Below, one piece after another: positions 1 through 5,599 of a DNA stretch of 6,593 bases (within the stretch, counting starts at the first letter, position 1; every line of letters starts with the position of its first letter). Source of the DNA: an uncultured Bacteroidales bacterium (GTDB lineage Bacteria > Bacteroidota > Bacteroidia > Bacteroidales > ML635J-15). The stretch spans positions 1 to 6,593 of the forward strand of contig CAJOEG010000088.1 of assembly GCA_905233405.1 (NCBI GenBank). The letters run 5' to 3'. The position numbers were made by a program, and so were the translations under genes. The notes under the pieces are model-generated. The model saw nothing but the letters and a program-made list of their open reading frames with translations. It searched no databases and was not told where the DNA came from.

Positions 1-522
1 CTTTCGGGTGGTGAACGCCAGTCGGTAAGCGTGGCACGCGCACTGCTCAACAATCCGCCGATAATCTTTGCCGACGAGCCGACAGGCAACCTCGACCCAG
101 AAAGTGCCGACGTGATTGTAAACTTGCTCTACAAACTTAGTCAGTCGGGCAAATCGGTGCTGATGGTAACGCACAACCATGGATTTTTCCGCAAATACGC
201 AGGCAGAATATACACTTTTGGCAATCAGACTGTTTCCGAACAGGGCGACAACAAGATTGCAATCGCAATCGACGACCTCGACGACGTAAAAACGCCTGTG
301 GTGGATTTCGATACAGAATCATACGCCCCTTCGACAGGCTCAGGGAGCGAAAAGCAAGGATTAAATTCAGATGATAATGTACAGGCGCAATTCATTGCGT
401 CTCAATCTGACGCACAGCAATCCGCCCTTTCGATAGACGCAGAAAGCGAAAATCCAGAAATAAATTCAGATAATAACGTACAGGCGCAATTTATTGCGTC
501 TCAATCAGAAAATATAGAATAA
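1..522 (+). CDS. ABC transporter ATP-binding protein, FtsE/LolD type, 5' end missing
   Basis: This is the C-terminal part (173 codons) of an ABC ATPase; the Walker A region lies upstream of the window. The reading frame is open from base 1, so the GTG at 31 is internal, not a start. Visible motifs, counted from the first codon, are the signature LSGGE (1-5), the Walker B strand and glutamate IIFADEP (21-27), the D-loop NLD (30-32) and the H-loop histidine H58 in MVTHN. The motif set and the short 'VTHN...YAGRIYTF' ending resemble FtsE, the partner of FtsX in septal cell-wall control, or LolD/MacB-type exporters; I lean to FtsE but cannot separate them without the N-terminus. From about residue 75 the conserved domain is over. 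A tail of nearly 100 residues follows, acidic and polar, rich in D, S, Q and N, and containing a 15-residue motif repeated 33 residues apart. The tail coincides with short DNA repeats (see separate entries). The stop overlaps the next start (TAATG), which suggests translational coupling. Confidence 0.9.
   Translation, partial: LSGGERQSVSVARALLNNPPIIFADEPTGNLDPESADVIVNLLYKLSQSGKSVLMVTHNHGFFRKYAGRIYTFGNQTVSEQGDNKIAIAIDDLDDVKTPVVDFDTESYAPSTGSGSEKQGLNSDDNVQAQFIASQSDAQQSALSIDAESENPEINSDNNVQAQFIASQSENIE
327..345. repeat. Short REP-like sequence inside the ATPase tail
   Basis: The stretch begins CCCTTCGACAGG and ends GCTCAGGG, with CCCT and AGGG as inverted ends. It resembles a short sequence (and its complement, CCTGAGCCTGTCGAAGG) that I recall as a dispersed, mostly intergenic repeat in many bacterial genomes. 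Here it is read in frame and encodes the PSTGSGS part of the ATPase tail. Its repeated nature elsewhere is from memory and cannot be shown within this window, where it occurs once. Confidence 0.4.
362..407. repeat. 46-bp direct repeat, copy 1, with palindromic core
   Basis: This copy matches bases 461-506 at 43 of 46 positions. The core is an inverted repeat, CGCAAT (386-391) and ATTGCG (394-399) around TC. Read in the ATPase frame it encodes NSDDNVQAQFIASQS. The unit is reminiscent of the GACGCAATAAATTGCGTC type of palindromic repeats that I recall from Bacteroidota and other genomes; that link is from memory. Confidence 0.85.
461..506. repeat. 46-bp direct repeat, copy 2, with palindromic core
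   Basis: Second copy, exactly 99 bases (33 codons) after the first, so the reading frame is kept. The inverted repeat CGCAAT (485-490) / ATTGCG (493-498) is intact even though the spacer changed from TC to TT. Of three differences between copies, two are silent (AAT/AAC and TTC/TTT) and one changes Asp to Asn. The copy ends 13 bases before the stop codon of the ATPase gene. Confidence 0.85.
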
Positions 523-1346
523 TGAAAAGAATATTTTTCTACATCATCGCATTATCATGCATTTCTATGTTTTTTGCATCATGCAAAAATGAAAACATAG
601 AAGCAGACAACAAACAAGCAGAAATCACCGAATGTGGAGAAAGCGACCATCTCATAAACGCAACACTATGGATGCAACATTCTGCCGAATACCATGCCAT
701 CTGCCTACAAACTTACAAACTTGCCAAGGTTGCTCTTGCCGAAAACCTAAAGGCAAAACAGACTGACAAGCCTGCCACCGTTGTTCTCGACATTGATGAG
801 ACCGTACTCGACAACTCGTACTACGAGGCATATATGGCTGCCGAAGCAACATCGTTCAGCGACTCAACCTGGGCAATATGGACATCCAAAGCCGACGCAA
901 CTGAAGTTCCCGGTGCCATCGATTTCCTGAAATACGCCCAATCACTCGGCGTAGAAATAATCTTCATCTCGAACCGATATCCCGAAGAACTTGAGCCCAC
1001 AATGGCAAACATGAAGAAACTCGGTTTTCCCGAAGTTCCTGCCGAAAACTTCCTTATGAAGGAAAAGGATGCTTCGAGTTGCAAAAAGGAACGCCGCGAA
1101 AAGGTTTCTGAAAAGTATGAAATCATAATGCTTGTTGGCGACAATATGGGCGACCACACCGAAGCCTTCGACGAACGCAAGACCAAGGGCGACATGCTTG
1201 AGGAAACCGACGGAATCACCGACCTGCTAGGAACTCGCTACATTGTTCTGCCAAATCCGACCTATGGTACTTGGGAAAAGCCAATCCTTGCCGACAAGGA
1301 AAAGACAGCCCGTCAGAACCGCATCGATGCATTGAAAACCTTTTAA
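522..1346 (+). CDS. Class C acid phosphatase / 5'-nucleotidase lipoprotein, e(P4) family
   Basis: The 274-residue product is a HAD-superfamily phosphohydrolase of the kind that removes phosphate from nucleotides or other small phosphomonoesters outside the cytoplasm. A lipoprotein signal peptide is clear: a short KR-containing start, a hydrophobic stretch, and the lipobox FASC with the lipidated cysteine at 21. The HAD motifs follow in order: LDIDET (D90 nucleophile, D92, T94), the motif II region IIFISNR (S150), a lysine- and arginine-rich motif III region around 180-193, and VGDNMGDH with D207 and D211 as metal ligands. The D-x-D-E-T-V-L-D-N-S motif is the family hallmark. The length fits e(P4), about 270 residues. 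The first residues after the cysteine (KNENIEAD) are acidic and could favour surface display in Bacteroidota, but this is uncertain. The start ATG overlaps the upstream stop by one base, so expression is probably coupled to the ATPase gene. Its physiological substrate cannot be told from sequence. Confidence 0.9.
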   Translation: MKRIFFYIIALSCISMFFASCKNENIEADNKQAEITECGESDHLINATLWMQHSAEYHAICLQTYKLAKVALAENLKAKQTDKPATVVLDIDETVLDNSYYEAYMAAEATSFSDSTWAIWTSKADATEVPGAIDFLKYAQSLGVEIIFISNRYPEELEPTMANMKKLGFPEVPAENFLMKEKDASSCKKERREKVSEKYEIIMLVGDNMGDHTEAFDERKTKGDMLEETDGITDLLGTRYIVLPNPTYGTWEKPILADKEKTARQNRIDALKTF

Positions 1347-1361
1347 ACACCTACATCATCA

Positions 1362-2732
1362 ATGCACAAGTTTCTTACACTTGAAGGCATACTACTCATA
1401 TTGGGATATTTGGCATTGGCATTCCTGATTGTGTGGTTTATCTCGCTGTTCAAGTACAAGAACGATGATGAGACAAAGCGGTATTTCTTTCTCGGCTTCG
1501 CTTTTAAGATGGCTTGTTGCATAGGCTTTGCTGTGATATACGACTTCTACTACAACTGGGGAGGTGACACATATTACTACTACACTGCATCGCAAAGGTT
1601 GGGCAAAGTTCTTTTCCAAGATTCGTCATCATATTTCAGAATTATGTTTGACACTATAGATGTCAACAATATCCAGACACTTGCTCCAGGCATTGCCTAC
1701 TATCCTGTGCTGCGCGACCCGTCAAGATACGCCGTACATCGTTTCCTATCACCTTTTGCAATCATCGGTGGAGAAAACTACTACACTGTAAATATCTGCT
1801 TATCACTTTTTCTCTTCCTACTCAATTGGAAATTTTTCCAGTACATCCGTACAAAAATAAATTGCAGCGACAAGATGGCGTTCATCTGCATAATGCTCAT
1901 TCCATCGGTAGGATTCTGGAGTTCGGCTCTTATGAAGGATAGTTTTACATTCACATTCAACCTTGTTTTCATAATGTGTTTTGCAAAGATTTTCTTCGAC
2001 CGAAAAATCAGGATTTCGACCATATTTGGACTTATATTCAGTGCATACATAATAATGGAACTGAAAGTTTACATACTTTATGCATCCATTGCAGGCTGTA
2101 TGGTCTGGCTCGGAAGCGGCTACTTGAAGAAAGTAAAAAGTACGCTTTTCAAATTTGTTATCGCACCTTTACTTATACTTATTGTTGCATTTGGAGGAAT
2201 GTATGCGCTAAGGTTTGTGGGTGAAAGTGTTGGCGGCAAATTTAGCGATGTCGATTCAATGTTAGGTCAGGCAAGTGTAACGCAACAGGACTTAAAGCAG
2301 GAATATTACGAAGGACACTCTTTCGATATCGGTGACTTCGACGGTTCTTTGGGTAGTCTTATCAGTATGGGACCTAAGGCTGTAATTGCTGGTCTATATC
2401 GTCCATTCATATTCGAGAGTGAGACTGCTGTAATGCTTTTGTCTGGATTGGAAAACACAGTACTTCTGCTACTTACACTTTATGTATTCTTTAAAGCCGG
2501 TGTGAAATACACTATTAAACAAATTCTAGGTAATCCGTTTGTAAGTATGTGCTTGCTATTTTCCGTAGTACTTGCACTTGGTATCGGTATTTCAACGTCA
2601 AATTTCGGAGCATTGGTAAGATTTAAGATTCCACTTATCCCATTCTTTGCTTTAGGCTGGCTCGAAATATTGTTTTCAAAGAAAAAAGAAATGGAACTCG
2701 CCGAAGCGGAAGAAAACAAGCCTGAAGAATAA
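1362..2732 (+). CDS. Polytopic membrane protein of unknown function, possibly GT-C or EpsG/Wzy-like
   Basis: The 456-residue protein has about eleven hydrophobic segments, near residues 8-30, 41-60, 142-158, 171-188, 195-212, 218-234, 235-251, 263-284, 355-378, 392-411 and 420-438. Basic residues cluster at 31-40, 157-171, 213-217, 256-264 and 377-386 and at the KKK after the last segment. By the positive-inside rule this puts two large loops, 61-141 and 285-354, outside the cytoplasm. Notable motifs are YNWGGDTYYYY (64-74) at the start of the first outer loop, GFWSSALMKDS (184-194), and SNFGALVRFKIPLIPF (413-428). An acidic motif in the first outer loop plus an Arg-containing motif near the end is a layout seen in lipid-linked-sugar glycosyltransferases (GT-C) and polysaccharide polymerases, so a role in surface glycan assembly is plausible; this is inference. 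The C-terminus is a short charged tail (about 439-456). The gene lies 15 bases after the phosphatase and 15 before the acetyltransferase, without a visible Shine-Dalgarno site. Confidence 0.85.
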   Translation: MHKFLTLEGILLILGYLALAFLIVWFISLFKYKNDDETKRYFFLGFAFKMACCIGFAVIYDFYYNWGGDTYYYYTASQRLGKVLFQDSSSYFRIMFDTIDVNNIQTLAPGIAYYPVLRDPSRYAVHRFLSPFAIIGGENYYTVNICLSLFLFLLNWKFFQYIRTKINCSDKMAFICIMLIPSVGFWSSALMKDSFTFTFNLVFIMCFAKIFFDRKIRISTIFGLIFSAYIIMELKVYILYASIAGCMVWLGSGYLKKVKSTLFKFVIAPLLILIVAFGGMYALRFVGESVGGKFSDVDSMLGQASVTQQDLKQEYYEGHSFDIGDFDGSLGSLISMGPKAVIAGLYRPFIFESETAVMLLSGLENTVLLLLTLYVFFKAGVKYTIKQILGNPFVSMCLLFSVVLALGIGISTSNFGALVRFKIPLIPFFALGWLEILFSKKKEMELAEAEENKPEE

Positions 2733-2747
2733 TACCCTAACAGCCAA

Positions 2748-3332
2748 ATGACAGACATAACAATACGCCCAGCAACCGAAAACGATGCGACCATTATAGC
2801 ACGATGCGTATTGGCGGCAATGGAAATTGTTGACATCGACGCAAATATTCCGTCAGAAATGATTGCTGCGGTGAAAAACCTAGAAGTCGCCACCCGTGAC
2901 GATGCTCGTCTTTATAGTTGTCGCAACAGCCTTATTGCTGAAATAGCAGGAGAAGCCGTTGGTTGCCTTATCTCATACAGTGGTGACAGATATGCCGCTA
3001 TGCGTAAACGCACATTCGACATTCTATATGAGGAAAGCGGTCTCGACCTACGTGGAAACCCAATGGAAACGAGTGTTGGTGAATATTATTTGGATTGCAT
3101 GGCGATAAAGCACGAATTTCGAGGCAAAGGTATCGGTCATCGTTTGATGAAGTTTGCAATAGAACTCGGGAAAAATTTGGGACACACCCATTTTACTCTT
3201 TTAGTGGAGAAATCGCATAAGCAACTTGCTGAATATTACTCCCGGCTTGGTTTTCAACCCAAGGAAGAAATGTTCGCTTTCGGAACAGAATATGTAAAGA
3301 TGGAGTATTTGTATGAATCTTACAAGGCTTAG
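2748..3332 (+). CDS. GNAT family N-acetyltransferase
   Basis: The 194-residue protein has the GNAT fold that moves an acetyl group from acetyl-CoA to an amine. It starts with the common 'ITIRPATENDA' strand and helix. The acetyl-CoA pyrophosphate loop (motif A) is R125-G-K-G-I-G130, preceded by the strand YYLDCMAI (113-120). The family's C-terminal helix and strand is seen at A161-EYYSRLGF (161-169), where Y164 is in the position of the usual general acid. A region at about 75-115 (YSGDRYAAMRKRTFDILYEE) looks like a substrate-specific insert between the early strands. Length is slightly above the minimal domain. The substrate, small molecule or protein N-terminus, cannot be inferred. It is the last gene of the plus-strand run. 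It lies 15 bases after the membrane-protein gene, with no Shine-Dalgarno site, and its TAG overlaps the stop of the facing gene by four bases. Confidence 0.88.
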   Translation: MTDITIRPATENDATIIARCVLAAMEIVDIDANIPSEMIAAVKNLEVATRDDARLYSCRNSLIAEIAGEAVGCLISYSGDRYAAMRKRTFDILYEESGLDLRGNPMETSVGEYYLDCMAIKHEFRGKGIGHRLMKFAIELGKNLGHTHFTLLVEKSHKQLAEYYSRLGFQPKEEMFAFGTEYVKMEYLYESYKA

Positions 3333-3730
3333 CCTACTCTACTTCCTGTTTCCGTAACCTCTGCGACTAAAGTGCCAAGTTCGTCTGTAACAGTAACTCT
3401 GAAGAAGCAATTTCTTCGTCCCGATTTCAAGCAATGTGCCTCGGCAATAAGCCTTTCGCCACGCACCGCATTCAAGTAGACAATGTTTGACGACACCGAT
3501 ACCACTGAAAGTTTTTCGGCATTTGCCGCCACGGCGAAACAAAAGTCGGCTAGCGTGAATATCGCTCCGCCCATAACCGCTCCCATAGCATTCCGATGAC
3601 GTGAATCTATTGCAAGTTCACACCTCGCATAATTTTCTGCGACATCAACAATCTCAATGCCCGTCACTTCTGTTGCAAAACGGTCGTGGCCGAAAGTTTC
3701 TCTCGCGCGTTCAATCAGGGAATCACTCAT
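3329..3730 (-). CDS. PaaI-type hotdog-fold acyl-CoA thioesterase
   Basis: The 133-residue product is a single hotdog domain of the PaaI family, which hydrolyses acyl- or aryl-CoA thioesters in the cytoplasm; E. coli PaaI is of similar length (about 140). The central helix reads N47-A-M-G-A-V-M-G-G-A-I-F-T-L-A-D62. D62 lies where PaaI has its catalytic Asp61, and N47 and the GG pair are kept. The usual His of the HGG motif is Met53 here; I believe this variant also occurs in related proteins, so activity need not be lost. I chose the ATG at 3730 over a TTG at 3736 in the same frame because ATG is preferred and the TTG would add only two residues. With this start the gene overlaps gmhA by eight bases (ATGAGTGA), so it is likely co-translated. 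The substrate is unknown. A detoxifying or acyl-CoA-recycling role is as likely as a link to the glycan genes upstream. Confidence 0.85.
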   Translation of the reverse strand: MSDSLIERARETFGHDRFATEVTGIEIVDVAENYARCELAIDSRHRNAMGAVMGGAIFTLADFCFAVAANAEKLSVVSVSSNIVYLNAVRGERLIAEAHCLKSGRRNCFFRVTVTDELGTLVAEVTETGSRVG

Positions 3731-4301
3731 TTCCAAAAAGTTCTTTTTCGACGAGTTCGCAAACTATATGGCCAATCATTATGTGAGCCTCCTGAATTCT
3801 AGGAGTATCGTTCGAAGGCACATTTATAATAAGGTCGGCAAACGGAGCCATTTTTCCGCCATCGTTTCCTGTCATTTCTATGGTAAATACACCCAATTCG
3901 CGAGCCTTCTCGAAGGCTTTCAGCACGTTTGCCGAGTTGCCAGATGTTGAGATTCCCACCAGTACATCGCCCTTGTGCGCAACAGCCTCAACTGCCCGTG
4001 AAAATACGTTTTCGTAGCCATAATCGTTCGATACCGATGTCATAAACGATGAATTGCAGTGCAAAGCCTCGGCGTACAGAGGCTTACGGTCGAGATAGAA
4101 GCGCCCCGACAGTTCGGCGGCAATATGCTGTGCATCGGCAGCACTACCACCATTCCCGCAGAAAAGCACTTTTGCACCATTGCGGTAAGCCTTTACTATT
4201 GCCGACTTGAAATCATCAATTCGCTGCACAAGTTCGGGTGTTTCCAATATGCGTCGTTTGACGGCAATGCTTTCGCTGATTATTCGTTCTATCTCGGTCA
4301 T
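3723..4301 (-). CDS. gmhA: Sedoheptulose-7-phosphate isomerase (phosphoheptose isomerase)
   Basis: GmhA turns sedoheptulose 7-phosphate into D-glycero-D-manno-heptose 7-phosphate, the first step towards ADP- or GDP-activated heptose for surface glycans. The protein is one SIS domain. With the ATG at 4301 it has 192 residues, the length of E. coli GmhA; an in-frame TTG at 4310 would add three residues and is less likely. Key motifs are FCGNGGSAADAQHIAAELSG (47-66), ISTSGNS (117-123), and DTPRIQEAHIMIGH (165-178). By a two-residue offset from E. coli GmhA, H59, E63, Q170 and H178 match the zinc and active-site residues H61, E65, Q172 and H180. DiaA, a SIS-domain relative, is an alternative, but the conserved metal ligands favour GmhA. 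The start lies one base after the glycosyltransferase stop (TAAGATG), and the 3' end overlaps the thioesterase start. The later heptose genes (gmhB, hddA/hldE, hddC, gmhD) are not in the window. Confidence 0.92.
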   Translation of the reverse strand: MTEIERIISESIAVKRRILETPELVQRIDDFKSAIVKAYRNGAKVLFCGNGGSAADAQHIAAELSGRFYLDRKPLYAEALHCNSSFMTSVSNDYGYENVFSRAVEAVAHKGDVLVGISTSGNSANVLKAFEKARELGVFTIEMTGNDGGKMAPFADLIINVPSNDTPRIQEAHIMIGHIVCELVEKELFGNE

Positions 4302-4302
4302 C

Positions 4303-5415
4303 TTATTCAAAAAGAGTTTCTATTGTTTTCGTCAGGTTCACCCACGAGAATTTCTGTTTTTCAATAGCGACGTTCCTCTCAAATTCTTCGCGGCGGTTGT
4401 TCTCGTAAAAGTCCACAATAGCATTGGCAATATCCTGGGCATTAGGCTCAACGACATATCCCACAACGCCATTTGGCACTATGTCGGCAAGTTTTTCCAT
4501 ATTGGTTACAAGCATTGGCTTCTCGAAATGATATGCCATCTGTGTAACACCACTCTCCTTTGGTTTCTTATATGTCTGCACAACCATATCTGCTACCGAG
4601 AAATACTTGTTAACGTCGCGGTTGTTGATGTATTCGGTTCTCATCTCAAGGAATTCGCCAACGTTGGCTTCCCTAATCTTGTCGATGTACGTCTGAATGT
4701 TGTCCTTGAATTCGCCTGCCACAAGCAGTTTTACATTATACTTTCGCAGTCTCGCGTCAGCAAGTGCATCTATAAGAAGGTCAAGACCTTTGTATGGCCT
4801 TATGTAGCCGAAGAAAAGCAGGTATCTGCAATCAGGGTCAAGCGAAAGTTCCTCTATGGCAATGGCGCGAGGAATGCGTTCACCGTAAGGCACGTTTATC
4901 GGCATATTGGAGTATTTCTTAGGTTTGGGATCCTTCTCGAAATGCTCTATGTCCTCGGCAATGCCTTTGTTTACACAGACAAAACCGTCAACATTGCGGG
5001 CAAACTTATAAGGTAGGAAGCGGTCGAGTACATTTGCATCATCGGGAATCATATCCTTCACTATGGCGACTCGCTTAATTTGTGAGCATACGTTCAGTTT
5101 CTGGGCGATATTCCCCATACACACCGACGAACGAGAATCAGTATAGGCAAAAATAACCTCGTCGGGAAGGGATTTCTTGATATAGTTGGCGGTTTTCCTC
5201 CAACTCATAGGACTTATTGAATTTATCATCTGAGTTATCTTGAGATTCTCGGGGGACGAATCTCCCGACAATTTCTTAGACCGCATTCCATCATACCTAT
5301 ATGTAATGATTTCCACATCGTTGCCGTCGGCCATCAATTGGCGCGCCAGATTATGGTTGAACACAGAAACCTTACTTCTGTACGGATAAGCCGTACCTAT
5401 AATAATAACCTTCAT
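4303..5415 (-). CDS. Family 4 (GT-B) glycosyltransferase
   Basis: This 370-residue soluble or membrane-associated enzyme probably moves a sugar from a nucleotide donor to a surface-glycan acceptor. The N-terminal Rossmann domain starts MKVIIIGTAYPYRSKVSVFN and has a catalytic-side loop KDMIPDD (120-126). The C-terminal donor domain starts at LLFFGYIRPYKGLDLLIDAL (199-218), followed by LLVAGEF (230-236) and the donor-binding region ESGVTQMAYHFEKPMLVT (287-304), then IVPNGVVGYVVEP (312-324). E287 is present, but the second Glu of the classical E-x7-E motif aligns with Met293. The glycine-rich loop near the N-terminus (often RGG or similar) reads YRSKVSVFN. As far as I recall, SGVTQ(I/M)AYHF is typical of a Bacteroidota subgroup. 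It is first of three tightly linked genes and has a real Shine-Dalgarno site, which is unusual for this lineage. Co-transcription with gmhA makes a heptose-containing glycan a reasonable guess for its pathway; donor and acceptor are not determinable. Confidence 0.88.
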   Translation of the reverse strand: MKVIIIGTAYPYRSKVSVFNHNLARQLMADGNDVEIITYRYDGMRSKKLSGDSSPENLKITQMINSISPMSWRKTANYIKKSLPDEVIFAYTDSRSSVCMGNIAQKLNVCSQIKRVAIVKDMIPDDANVLDRFLPYKFARNVDGFVCVNKGIAEDIEHFEKDPKPKKYSNMPINVPYGERIPRAIAIEELSLDPDCRYLLFFGYIRPYKGLDLLIDALADARLRKYNVKLLVAGEFKDNIQTYIDKIREANVGEFLEMRTEYINNRDVNKYFSVADMVVQTYKKPKESGVTQMAYHFEKPMLVTNMEKLADIVPNGVVGYVVEPNAQDIANAIVDFYENNRREEFERNVAIEKQKFSWVNLTKTIETLFE

Positions 5416-5421
5416 CGTCAG

Positions 5422-5427
5422 TCTCCT
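5422..5427 (-). promoter_or_regulatory. Shine-Dalgarno site of the glycosyltransferase gene
   Basis: On the minus strand AGGAGA stands six bases before the ATG at 5415. This is a near-perfect ribosome binding site. The other genes in this window lack one, as is usual for Bacteroidota, so this operon may have stronger or differently controlled initiation. Confidence 0.6.
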
Positions 5428-5437
5428 AATTCAAATG

Positions 5438-5445
5438 CAAAATTA
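5438..5445 (-). promoter_or_regulatory. Bacteroidota -7 promoter element for the glycosyltransferase operon
   Basis: Read on the minus strand the sequence is TAATTTTG, an exact match to the TAnnTTTG -7 consensus. No clear TTTG -33 element sits at 19-21 bases upstream, so the call rests on one element. It would place the transcript start close to 5431 and give a leader of about 16 bases containing the AGGAGA site. Confidence 0.45.
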
Positions 5446-5534
5446 ATCTTTTTTGGAAATTGAAATAGTTTGCGAACAAATAAAACGCAGAAAAAATAGT
5501 TATCAACAAGAGGACAGCGAGAGAAAAAAGTTTG

Positions 5535-5542
5535 TATTTTTG
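5535..5542 (+). promoter_or_regulatory. Bacteroidota -7 promoter element for pdxJ
   Basis: TATTTTTG matches the TAnnTTTG consensus exactly. A TTTG at the expected -33 distance is not seen (the spot reads GGACAGCG). The start of transcription would be near 5548, about 50 bases before the pdxJ ATG. Confidence 0.4.
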
Positions 5543-5544
5543 AC

Positions 5545-5565
5545 ATCCCTGTTTCGGATAGGGAT
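5545..5565 (+). other. Inverted repeat in the pdxJ leader
   Basis: ATCCCT (5545-5550) and AGGGAT (5560-5565) form a perfect six-base-pair stem with a nine-base loop, followed by a short T run (5565-5569). It lies just after the predicted transcript start. It could be a 5' stabilising hairpin or a weak attenuator, but at this length it could also be chance. Confidence 0.3.
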
Positions 5566-5599
5566 TTTTGAATTTGTTTTTGAAGAAAAGAACATAGAA

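Noticed and set aside
821..1219. A 132-codon minus-strand open frame within the phosphatase gene
   Set aside because: The plus-strand frame carries a full set of HAD motifs and a lipoprotein signal; the antisense frame has none.
2480..2893. A 137-codon minus-strand frame across the membrane-protein and acetyltransferase junction
   Set aside because: The product is low in recognisable motifs and spans two real genes and their gap, so it is most likely chance.
3325..3335. AGGCTTAGCCT palindrome at the convergent gene ends as a terminator
   Set aside because: Five-base arms with a one-base spacer cannot form a useful hairpin and there is no T run.
4302..4310. An earlier TTG start for gmhA adding three residues
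   Set aside because: The ATG at 4301 gives exactly 192 residues as in E. coli GmhA and lies one base after the upstream stop.
4207..5016. A long plus-strand open frame (269 codons) opposite the glycosyltransferase
   Set aside because: It is a shadow of the gene on the minus strand. Its protein shows no domain, it crosses two real genes, and the minus-strand reading has clear GT4 and SIS motifs.
5453..5599. A 49-residue N-terminal extension of PdxJ starting at a TTG
   Set aside because: It has no similarity to PdxJ, contains the predicted promoter and leader hairpin, and the ATG at 5600 gives the normal family length.
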